Source: CAVUCE01 sp963739985
GTDB taxonomy: Bacteria; Bacteroidota; Ignavibacteria; Ignavibacteriales; Ignavibacteriaceae
NCBI GenBank assembly: GCA_963739985.1
Contig: CAVUCE010000021.1
Location: 558,001 to 622,000, forward strand
Direction: 5' to 3'
DNA length: 64,000 nt
In this document: positions 8,529 through 16,766 of the stretch, piece by piece
How positions within the stretch are numbered: position 1 is the first letter of the stretch
Layout of the letters: every line of letters begins with the position of its first letter
Made by a program: the position numbers and the translations under genes
Notes under the pieces: generated by a model
What the model saw: the letters and a program-made list of their open reading frames with translations, nothing else
Database searches by the model: none
Told to the model about the DNA's origin: nothing

Positions 8529-11500
8529 TTATTGTTTCTTATGGTTTTTATATTTATTAGAATATTCGGAGGGAAGGCAATCGAATTGCTTCTTAAAAGC
8601 TCTCGTAAATTGCCCAGGACCTGAAAAGCCTATTTCGTATGCAATTTGTGTTATGGATAATTTTGCTTCAACTAGTAATTTAGCAGCGTGTTTCAATTTT
8701 ATTGATCTAATAAAAACGCCAGGAGATTGGCTGGTTATTGATGAAATTTTTCTATGCAATTGTGTTCTACTTACAGCTAATTTATCAGCCAATTCCTCAA
8801 CCCCAAAGTTAACATTATCAAAATTTGTTTCTATCAATTCTATGGCCTTCTTTATGAATTCGTCATCAGCCGTAACTAGTTCCTTTTTTTCAATAAATGG
8901 ATCAAAGTTGTTGCTATACTTATTTTTTAAACGATTTCTTTGATCTATTAAATTTTTAATTCTGGCAAAGAGTTCTTCCGGCTCAAAAGGTTTGATAAGA
9001 TAATCATCTGCGCCAATATGCAATCCTTCAAGCTTACTTTCAAAAGATGCTCTTGCAGTTAGTAAAATTATCGGAATATCACTTGTTTGCCATTTAGACT
9101 TTATTGTTCTGCAAAATTCAAGGCCATCCATAGAAGGCATCATAACATCGCTTATAATTAAATCAGGTATCGATTCAGTGGCAGCTTTGATTCCAAGGAT
9201 TCCGTTTGGTGCTTCGGAAATATTATAATCATTTATTAGTAACCCCCTTAAATATTTTCTTACATCTTCCGAATCGTCAACAATTAATATTAATAGTTTA
9301 TTATGTTTACTAACCTTTTGCTTGTGTTGCTCACGAGGTAAAGATTTTAAGAGATTTTTATTATTTAATAAATGCCCTTTAAATAAATATTTTTCGGAGT
9401 CTGCTAATGCTTTTTCCTCTTGGCTTAAATAGTCTTCTCCCAACGGAATTTTAAGAATAAATTCTGTGCCTGTTCCTAACTCACTTTTAACTGAGATTTG
9501 CCATTTATGAAGATCAACCAATTCTTTAACTAGTGCTAATCCAATTCCTGAACCGCTTGTTGTCCGGTAGTTTGTGTTATCAACTTGAAAGAAGCGATCA
9601 AATATTTTCCCAATTTTATCCGGCGGAATAGAGACTCCGGTATCAGATATTTTCACTTCAACTATTGATTTCCTGTTTATTGACGATTCACATACAGTGA
9701 TAGTAACTTTACCGCTTTCAGGAGTAAATTTTATAGCATTTGAGATTAAATTGTTAATTATTTTTTCAAATTTGTCTTTATCTATCCAGCAAATAAGATT
9801 TTCTACCTCACTCTCGAAAACAAGTGAGATGTTTTTCCCTTTGGCTAAAGAATCAAAAGCTGATAAAAATATTTTTAGCAAATAGATTAAGTTTTCTCCT
9901 TTTGCTTTTAAAGGAATTGAAGCTTTTTCCAGTTGTGTTAATTCTAATAGTTGATCAATTAAATTTTTAAGACGATTGCTGTTCCGTTCAATAATCTCAA
10001 TATTTTCAAAATAACTTTGATCGGTTTTACCCTTCTTTAATTGTTCAATAGGACCTTTAATCAGCATTAATGGTGTGCGAAATTCATGCGACAGATTTGC
10101 AAAAAACCGTGATTTGAGCTTCTCCAATTCAGATTTTTTTCTTACCTCAAAATCTCGAAGTTTCAATTCATTTCTTAATTTAGTTCGATTTAATTCGAAA
10201 CATCTAATCTCCCAAAGTCCCACAAGGAAAACGGTTACATAGAAACCATATGCCCACCAAGTTTTCCACCATGGTGGTTCTAAAATTATATTTATAGAAG
10301 CTACATTATTGTTCCAAACTCCATCGGCATTTGTGGCCTTAACCTTAAAAGTATATTTGCCCGGATATAGATTAGTATATGTAACAAATCTTCTGGTTCC
10401 ACTCTTTATCCATTTCTTATCAAAGCCCTCCATTTTATAAGTATATTGGACAAAATTTTTTGAATTATAATCTAGGGCGGCAAATTTGAATGAAAAAACA
10501 TTTTGCAAGTGAGAAAGTGTTATATGTTTTGTTGTTTGTATACTTTTTTTTAGCGGTGAATTATTTCCGATTTTTACTGATTTATCAAAAATCTGGAAAT
10601 CGGTAAAGACCAAATTTGGTTTATATTTAGATAGAGTAATATTTTTTGGGGTAAAAATATTTATTCCTTTTGTACTTCCGAATAAAATCATCTCTCTGCT
10701 TAACATTAATGCAGATTCATAATTCATTCTTGTTCCATTGATCCCATCTTCTGATGAAAAATTGATGAAATGTTTTGTTTTAGTGTCAAATTTTGATATC
10801 CCAGCTCCAGTACCAACCCAAAGATTACCATTGTTATCTTCGATAATACTATTTACGGAATTATTGGCTAAGCCGTCAATATTATTAAAAGAACGAACAT
10901 CAACTTTGAAATTATAAATATCCTGCCCATGATTTAAATTTATTATTTGAAACTTATTGAGCCCATTGTTAGTACCTATCCACAGTATTGTAGTAGAATC
11001 ATTTAATTTATTGTAATTGTTTTCTACCAAAATGCAATTAATAGAATTACTGCTTAGGCTATTAATATTACCTTCAGAATGCAGCCAGTGGCGAAAAGTT
11101 CCTTCTTTTTTGTTCACCAATAAATTCAATCCTCCGCCTTGTGTACCAAACCATATTCTTCCAAACCGATCTTCTTTTATTGACCAGATATCGCCTATAT
11201 TAATTGAATTGATATCTTTTGTCTTAACATTCCAATAGTTATATCTTTTAGAGCCGGAAATTATTTTTATAATTCCGAATCCCCAGAACCCGGCCCAAAT
11301 ATTTCCGTCGCTGTCGTTTAATATCGATTTAGTAAATAGTGCTGCGTTGGATTTTATTTCAGGGTGACCGGAAAGCCAGTTTTTAATTTTTCCTGATTTA
11401 ATATCTAATGTCTTAAGACCTTGTCCGAAGGTTCCTATCCAGAGATTGTTATTATCATCTTTTGATAAACTCCAAACGTTTAGATTCAAGCCTTGTGCAT

Positions 11501-12737
11501 AATGTATTGTTTGTATTTTTTCTCCAGCTCTATTAGTGACAATTAATCCATCGGCAAAACCAAAACAGATCTTATTTTTGTTGTATTCTACTATAGATCT
11601 AAGGTTTTTATAATTCTTTAAAGATTGAATAAAAATATTGAGTTTGCGGTTGAACGGGGAATTGAATTTAGTACTTTTACTAGTGAGATAACTTATACCA
11701 TTTTCTGTAGCAATCCATATTACACCTGATCTATCTTTCATTATTTTATTGATCTGATTATTTATTAAACTGTGTTGAAGATACTCAGAGTGCACAAAAC
11801 GTGTGGCTTTTCCCGTAAGTTCATTTAAAAGTAACAAACCACTGTATGTATCTATCCAAAGATATTTTTCATTATTAATAATTTCTTCTATTACAGTGCT
11901 AGCACCCGATCCAAATTGTAATTTGTTAGGATTTGGAATTTTAATTCTTCTAAATGAATCGTATTTTGAGTTATATTCGGTTAAACCACTAGGTGTTCCA
12001 ATCCAAATTATGTTTGAATCTGTTACTGACCGGGAAAGATTATAAATTTGATTATTGCCAAGACTGCGGGGATTGTCAGAAATATTGTAATAACGCTTAA
12101 AGCCCAGACTAGGATAATTAGGATCAAATTTATTGAATCCATAATATGTACCCACAAGAATATTCCCTTGTTTATCCTCAATTATCGATCGCACACTCTT
12201 ATAAGATAGACTTTTTATATTATTGGTGTCACTTTTAAAATGATCATATTTCATAGTTCCATGTAAATATTTATAAACCCCGTCTCTCCTTGTTCCTATC
12301 CATATATTACCTTTCTTGTCTTCATAAATTGCCGTTATACTATTTTGGTTCGTCCTTGTAGATTTTATTTTGAAATGGGTAAATTTATCTGTTTCAGGAT
12401 CGTATAAATTTATTGTCCCTGCTTTTGTTCCAATCCAGAGTTTACCATGTCTGTCTTCTAGTAAAGCCCAGATATTATTATCTGAAATACTATTGGAATC
12501 GCTAGGGTTATGTTTGTATATTTTTAAATTATATCCGTCATATCGATTTAACCCATCATCGGTGCCAAACCATATAAAACCAAAGTGATCTTGAATTAAA
12601 GTATTTACTTTGTTGCTAGATAGCCCATCTTTTATTGTGAGGGAATTAAACTTAATAGTTTGTGGGTATACATAGAAATTTAGAATTGCTAATATGGAAA
12701 CAAATAGAAATGCTTTATTACGGAGCGTAATTAACAT
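8529..12737 (-). CDS. Hybrid two-component system: propeller sensor, kinase, receiver, AraC output
   Basis: A 1402-residue one-protein signalling chain. A signal peptide is followed by about 14 reg_prop repeats (GFIWFGTDDGLNRYDG, GNIWIGTRRDGVYKY and relatives) forming a two-lobed periplasmic propeller, then a Y_Y_Y domain (YTYKMEGFDKKWIKSG ... YPGKYTFKVKATN), one membrane segment (about 812-832), a HisKA box with SHEFRTPL (His884), an HATPase domain (NNLISNAIKF, GSGIGLAL), a receiver with ISDVMMPSMDG (Asp1197) and GADDYLIKPF, and a C-terminal AraC DNA-binding domain (VSRTQLHRKI ... IAYEIGFSGPGQFTRAFKKQF). The G1 box reads DTGVSIP where DxGxGI is usual. In Bacteroidota such proteins sense glycan breakdown products and switch on adjacent genes. 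Here the likely target is the T9SS operon just downstream. Confidence 0.93.
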   Translation of the reverse strand: MLITLRNKAFLFVSILAILNFYVYPQTIKFNSLTIKDGLSSNKVNTLIQDHFGFIWFGTDDGLNRYDGYNLKIYKHNPSDSNSISDNNIWALLEDRHGKLWIGTKAGTINLYDPETDKFTHFKIKSTRTNQNSITAIYEDKKGNIWIGTRRDGVYKYLHGTMKYDHFKSDTNNIKSLSYKSVRSIIEDKQGNILVGTYYGFNKFDPNYPSLGFKRYYNISDNPRSLGNNQIYNLSRSVTDSNIIWIGTPSGLTEYNSKYDSFRRIKIPNPNKLQFGSGASTVIEEIINNEKYLWIDTYSGLLLLNELTGKATRFVHSEYLQHSLINNQINKIMKDRSGVIWIATENGISYLTSKSTKFNSPFNRKLNIFIQSLKNYKNLRSIVEYNKNKICFGFADGLIVTNRAGEKIQTIHYAQGLNLNVWSLSKDDNNNLWIGTFGQGLKTLDIKSGKIKNWLSGHPEIKSNAALFTKSILNDSDGNIWAGFWGFGIIKIISGSKRYNYWNVKTKDINSINIGDIWSIKEDRFGRIWFGTQGGGLNLLVNKKEGTFRHWLHSEGNINSLSSNSINCILVENNYNKLNDSTTILWIGTNNGLNKFQIINLNHGQDIYNFKVDVRSFNNIDGLANNSVNSIIEDNNGNLWVGTGAGISKFDTKTKHFINFSSEDGINGTRMNYESALMLSREMILFGSTKGINIFTPKNITLSKYKPNLVFTDFQIFDKSVKIGNNSPLKKSIQTTKHITLSHLQNVFSFKFAALDYNSKNFVQYTYKMEGFDKKWIKSGTRRFVTYTNLYPGKYTFKVKATNADGVWNNNVASINIILEPPWWKTWWAYGFYVTVFLVGLWEIRCFELNRTKLRNELKLRDFEVRKKSELEKLKSRFFANLSHEFRTPLMLIKGPIEQLKKGKTDQSYFENIEIIERNSNRLKNLIDQLLELTQLEKASIPLKAKGENLIYLLKIFLSAFDSLAKGKNISLVFESEVENLICWIDKDKFEKIINNLISNAIKFTPESGKVTITVCESSINRKSIVEVKISDTGVSIPPDKIGKIFDRFFQVDNTNYRTTSGSGIGLALVKELVDLHKWQISVKSELGTGTEFILKIPLGEDYLSQEEKALADSEKYLFKGHLLNNKNLLKSLPREQHKQKVSKHNKLLILIVDDSEDVRKYLRGLLINDYNISEAPNGILGIKAATESIPDLIISDVMMPSMDGLEFCRTIKSKWQTSDIPIILLTARASFESKLEGLHIGADDYLIKPFEPEELFARIKNLIDQRNRLKNKYSNNFDPFIEKKELVTADDEFIKKAIELIETNFDNVNFGVEELADKLAVSRTQLHRKISSITSQSPGVFIRSIKLKHAAKLLVEAKLSITQIAYEIGFSGPGQFTRAFKKQFDCLPSEYSNKYKNHKKQ

Positions 12738-13016
12738 AATTTAATATAATTAATAATTTTAAATATTTAAACAAAAAGAACTTAAAGAATAATATTTATA
12801 GCCGGATTTTATTATGTCGGTGTTTTCATCAGTATACTTAAAGTGATTTAAGTTTTATATTATTTGAAGAAAATAATCTTCCTTGCTGTCCTAAGATTTT
12901 TCATCAATAAAACTAATTTGTCGTAATTTCTTTAATAATTAGCAAAGATTCACTAACTTTAAAGATGTTTATAATTTATAATGCAAAATTATTGATAAAA
13001 AAAGCGGGAAAAATTA
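12738..13016 (+). promoter_or_regulatory. icd upstream region, duplicated at 978
   Basis: A 279-bp gap between the divergent hybrid regulator and icd. From 12926 onward it is nearly identical to 978-1067. Conserved stretches include TTAGCAAAGATTCACTAA and TTTATAATTTATAATGCAAAA. The preserved part probably contains the icd promoter and leader. Confidence 0.5.
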
Positions 13017-15242
13017 ATGGAAACAAAAATAATTTGGACAAAGATAGATGAAGCTCCGGCTGTAGCATCCTACGCTCTGTTACCTATCATAAAATCCTTC
13101 ATAAAGAATTCGGGAATTGAAATTGAGACAAAAGATATTTCACTTGCAGGAAGAATAATTGCTAATTTTCCTGAGAACCTTACGGAAGAACAAAAAATTC
13201 CCGATTGTTTAACTGAACTTGGTAAAATAGCAAAGACACCTGAAGCTAATATTATTAAACTTCCTAATATCAGCGCGTCTATCCCTCAACTACATGCGGC
13301 AATAAAGGAATTACAGGAAAAAGGTTATAAAATTCCGGATTATCCTGATGAACCAAAAAACGAGCAAGAAAAAGCTTTGAAAGAAAGGTTTTCAAAAGTG
13401 CTTGGTTCTGCTGTAAACCCTGTTTTAAGAGAAGGCAATTCAGATAGACGTGCAGCAGCGTCTGTTAAAGAATTTGCACAAAAGCATCCGCATAAAATGA
13501 TGAAACCTTGGCCTGAGTCAGGCTCTAAAACTAGAGTTGCACATATGACTCAAAAAGATTTTTATGGAACCGAAAAATCAATTACTCTTTCTAAGGAAGA
13601 TGTAGTAAAGATTGAATACGTAGATCAAGACGGAAATGTTACAGTTTTAAAAGAAAAACTTAATCTTCTAAATGGGGAAGTAATTGATGCTTCTGTAATT
13701 AATGTTAAGGAGTTAAGAAAATTCTACGCTGAACAAATTGAAGAAGCAAAGAAAGATAATGTACTACTTGCATTACATCTTAAAGCAACTATGATGAAAG
13801 TTTCCGATCCGATCATGTTCGGGCATGCAGTTTCGGTTTACTTTAAAGACGCGCTCGATAAACATGCCGATGTTCTTAAAGAAATCGGTGCTAATGTAAA
13901 CAATGGCTTAATGGATGTGCTCGAGAAAATAAAGAAACTTCCTGAAGAAAAAAGACAAGAAATAGAAGCCGATATAAATGAAGTATATGAACATCAACCC
14001 GCGCTTGCAATTGTTGATTCAAGGACAGGTAAAACTAATTTGCATGTACCTAATGATGTTATTGTTGATGCATCTATGCCTAATGTTGTTCGTGATGGCG
14101 GCAAAATGTGGAATCTTAAAGATGAGCTTCAAGATTGTATTGCAATGATTCCGGATCGATGCTATGCTACTATATATCAGGAAATAATTGAAAATGCAAA
14201 AACAAAAGGCCAGTTCGATCCCGCAACTATGGGAGCAGTTTCCAATGTTGGATTAATGGCAAAAAAAGCTGAAGAATATGGTTCTCATGATAAAACTTTT
14301 GAAGCTAAGGGAAACGGCGTTATCCGCGTAGTAAATTCTTCAAATGAAACTTTACTGGAGCAGCAAGTTGAAACCGGTGATATCTTTAGAATGTGTCAAG
14401 CAAAAGACGAACCAATAAAAGATTGGGTAAAGCTTGCCGTAAATAGAGCTAAAGCATCTTCAACTCCTACAATTTTCTGGCTGGATGAAAATAGAGCTCA
14501 CGATAGAGAAATAATTGCAAAAGTAAATAAATACCTTCCTGAATATGATACAACAGGACTTGAGATTAAAATTCTTAAACCTGATGATGCTATGAAATAC
14601 ACTTTGGAAAGAGTAAGAAAAGGATTAAATACAATTTCGGTTACAGGAAACGTTTTACGTGATTATCTAACTGACTTATTCCCAATCCTAGAATTAGGGA
14701 CAAGTGCTCGTATGCTTTCAATTGTTCCGTTGTTAAACGGTGGTGGATTATTTGAAACCGGTGCAGGTGGTTCGGCACCAAAACATGTTCAACAATTATT
14801 ACATGAAAATCATTTAAGATGGGATTCGCTGGGAGAATATTGCGCTCTCGTCCCTTCGTTTGAAATGATAGCAGATAAGACAGGTAATAAAAAAGTAGAA
14901 ATTTTAGCTGAAACTCTCGATAAAGCAATTGGTAAATATTTAGAAAACGGACGCTATCCTTCACGAAAAGCCGGCGAGATTGATAATAGAGGAAGTTCAT
15001 TCTATCTAGCTATTTACTGGGCGCAAGCTTTATCTGAGCAGGATAAGGATGATGAATTAAAAACTCGTTTTACAAAAATGTATGAACAGCTTAAAGCAAA
15101 TGAAGAAAAAATTGTAAACGATCTAATTGCAGTGCAAGGAAAAGCCGCTGATATTGGCGGATATTATTTACCCGATGAGAAAAAAGCTTTTTCAGTTATG
15201 CGTCCTAGCCAAACTTTGAACAACATAATTGATACTATTTAA
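13017..15242 (+). CDS. icd: Isocitrate dehydrogenase, monomeric NADP type
   Basis: The 741-residue product has the length and sequence of the monomeric (about 80 kDa) NADP-dependent isocitrate dehydrogenases, which differ from the dimeric type. They convert isocitrate to 2-oxoglutarate and CO2 in the cytoplasmic TCA cycle, making NADPH. Family blocks seen are NSDRRAAASVKEFAQKHPHK near residue 140, PWPESGSKTRVAHM, DAVINV-like substrate loops, and GGGLFETGAGGSAPKHVQQ with the conserved LRWDSLGEYCALVPSFE block in the C-terminal half. Translation starts at the ATG after GCGGGAAAAATTA. A hairpin terminator follows. The gene stands alone and is intact, while its 5' end is duplicated upstream of the T9SS operon. 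Confidence 0.97.
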   Translation: METKIIWTKIDEAPAVASYALLPIIKSFIKNSGIEIETKDISLAGRIIANFPENLTEEQKIPDCLTELGKIAKTPEANIIKLPNISASIPQLHAAIKELQEKGYKIPDYPDEPKNEQEKALKERFSKVLGSAVNPVLREGNSDRRAAASVKEFAQKHPHKMMKPWPESGSKTRVAHMTQKDFYGTEKSITLSKEDVVKIEYVDQDGNVTVLKEKLNLLNGEVIDASVINVKELRKFYAEQIEEAKKDNVLLALHLKATMMKVSDPIMFGHAVSVYFKDALDKHADVLKEIGANVNNGLMDVLEKIKKLPEEKRQEIEADINEVYEHQPALAIVDSRTGKTNLHVPNDVIVDASMPNVVRDGGKMWNLKDELQDCIAMIPDRCYATIYQEIIENAKTKGQFDPATMGAVSNVGLMAKKAEEYGSHDKTFEAKGNGVIRVVNSSNETLLEQQVETGDIFRMCQAKDEPIKDWVKLAVNRAKASSTPTIFWLDENRAHDREIIAKVNKYLPEYDTTGLEIKILKPDDAMKYTLERVRKGLNTISVTGNVLRDYLTDLFPILELGTSARMLSIVPLLNGGGLFETGAGGSAPKHVQQLLHENHLRWDSLGEYCALVPSFEMIADKTGNKKVEILAETLDKAIGKYLENGRYPSRKAGEIDNRGSSFYLAIYWAQALSEQDKDDELKTRFTKMYEQLKANEEKIVNDLIAVQGKAADIGGYYLPDEKKAFSVMRPSQTLNNIIDTI

Positions 15243-15267
15243 TTTAAATATTTAAATTGATTTTCTT

Positions 15268-15303
15268 AAAACGGATAGGGAATTGGTCCTTATCCGTTTT
15301 TTA
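15268..15303 (+). terminator. Rho-independent terminator of icd
   Basis: AAAACGGATAGGGA pairs with TCCTTATCCGTTTT (one G-U pair) around a short loop and is followed by a T run. It starts about 25 bases after the icd stop codon. Confidence 0.85.
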
Positions 15304-15321
15304 TTTTCCCAGCACATATTC

Positions 15322-16236
15322 TTAAAGCTCCATCAGTTTATTCAAGAAATAGTATAAACCCTCAAACTGATCAATATGATCCGGTGCGGTGTTGCCTGCA
15401 AATCCTAAAATGCAAAAATGATTTTTTCTGGCAACACTTAGTTCCTGCATTCCAAGCGGACCCCATTTTAGAACCGGTTTATTTTTCAAATTGAATAATG
15501 AGATTAAGAAATCAGCAGATTCCGTAGTACTTACATATGTTCCTGGAAATATTTCTGAATGAGTAAATAAAAATTTCTTATTACTGTTTTTTATTAATGC
15601 TTCTTTTGCAAACTTGATGAAGGAAGTATATGCCGATGAATCAATTTTACCGCCTTCATATAAAACCTTTCCTTCAGGAACATAACTTGCGTGCAAACCG
15701 TCAAGTAGTAAAACTGCGGTAATTATTTCCCGATTATGATCGAAACTCAATATCTTTTTTACTGCACCGTATCCGGCGCTAAACCCGCTTATAATTATTT
15801 TATTAACTTTTATATGACGGTCAAGTTTAGTCGAAGCCTTATGTTTTATAGAATCAATCAAATCTTGAAACACGGTTGAATCTGAAAAAGTTTTGTAATA
15901 AACACTTGAGCCGGAGCCTAAACTCACGCTAGAGGCAATCAAGTTTCCGTTGTATTTTTCGGCTGCGTATTTAACGGGTCCGCCGCTACCGTGAAAATGA
16001 ATTAGTAGATCAAATTCATTTTTATTTAGAGATCTTTTCGGGATAAATACTTGAACGGATTTTTAAAAGAGATTTGTAATAGAAAAGTCAATACCTTGAA
16101 AATTAGTTTTGGTTATCCTTTCATGTTTTCTTGTATGCTCCACCATTGGGGATGGATTTTGAGAAGCTTGTTTTTTGTGATTGTTTTGTGCAAAAATTAT
16201 ACATGTAAAAATAAGCGTAATTATAATTGTTTTCAT
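15322..16236 (-). pseudogene. Secreted alpha/beta-hydrolase-like gene with an in-frame stop
   Basis: The frame opens at an ATG at 16236 with a clear signal peptide (MKTIIITLIFTCIIFAQN), runs 57 codons, meets TAA at 16065-16063, and continues in the same frame to 15322. The second part reads SVQVFIPKRS, LLIHFHGSGGPVKYAAEKY and IIISGFSAGYGAVKKIL. That is the strand, HGSGG oxyanion loop and G-F-S-A-G nucleophile elbow of an alpha/beta hydrolase, with a possible catalytic His near the end (APDHIDQFEG). No base is lost, so one point change explains the break. A TTG at 15942 could start a shorter product, but that would lack the HGSGG loop and signal peptide. Either a recent pseudogene or a consensus error. 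Confidence 0.75.
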
Positions 16237-16664
16237 TATAAATCTCTCGTATTAAAGTTGTTATTTCTGAAAGGAGTTAGTTTTAGAACTTTGCTATTCA
16301 TGGCTAAGCTGATGCTTAAAATATTATAAAAATTATGATTACTATTTTGAAATCCAATTTCTAAATGATTAAAATTTTATAATAAAATCAATATAAGTAA
16401 CTTTCTATTATTAAGTTTCTGTGAATCTAAATCAATATTAAAATGAGTAAAAAATGAAAAAAATTACTACTGAAAATGTGGGGCGTAAATTTGCTTTGAT
16501 TATTGAAACAAAGTAGTGCTGGCAGCCATAATTCGAGGCCCTGTAACAAACCGGCGGATTAGCTGTCAGCGGTGAAAATGCTTCGTTTCTTGATGAACTT
16601 GCAGGAAGGTTAAATAAAGAAATGCGAGGGGACTGATATTTAATTATGTTTTACTATTAAAAAT
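16237..16664 (+). pseudogene. Intergenic stretch with a possible small-gene remnant
   Basis: Mostly AT-rich filler. From 16454 a plus-strand frame starts MKKITTENVGRKFALIIETK and stops. Shortly after, in another frame, GGLAVSGENASFLDELAGRL leads to a stop just before a strong hairpin. This looks like the broken remains of a small protein, which I do not recognise. Confidence 0.3.
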
Positions 16665-16699
16665 AACCTTCGACCTCCATGGCAGTGAGGTCAAAGGTT
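16665..16699. terminator. Strong hairpin, likely terminator
   Basis: AACCTTCGACCTC and GAGGTCAAAGGTT form a 13-bp stem with one mismatch around a 9-base loop. T-rich sequence lies on both sides, so it could end transcripts from either strand. Confidence 0.6.
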
Positions 16700-16727
16700 G
16701 GATTACACTTTTTATTTATTAATCAGC

Positions 16728-16765
16728 AACCTCGAACATCTAAAAAATTATGTTCGAGGTTTTTT
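16728..16765 (+). terminator. Perfect hairpin with T tract
   Basis: AACCTCGAACAT and ATGTTCGAGGTT form a perfect 12-bp stem followed by TTTTTT, a textbook plus-strand terminator. It ends next to the stop of the converging T9SS gene at 16767. The plus-strand gene it would serve is only the small remnant near 16454. Confidence 0.75.
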
Positions 16766-16766
16766 G

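Noticed and set aside
16051..16329. 92-codon plus-strand frame near 16.1-16.3 kb
   Set aside because: It runs antisense to the signal-peptide end of the broken hydrolase gene, which explains it better.
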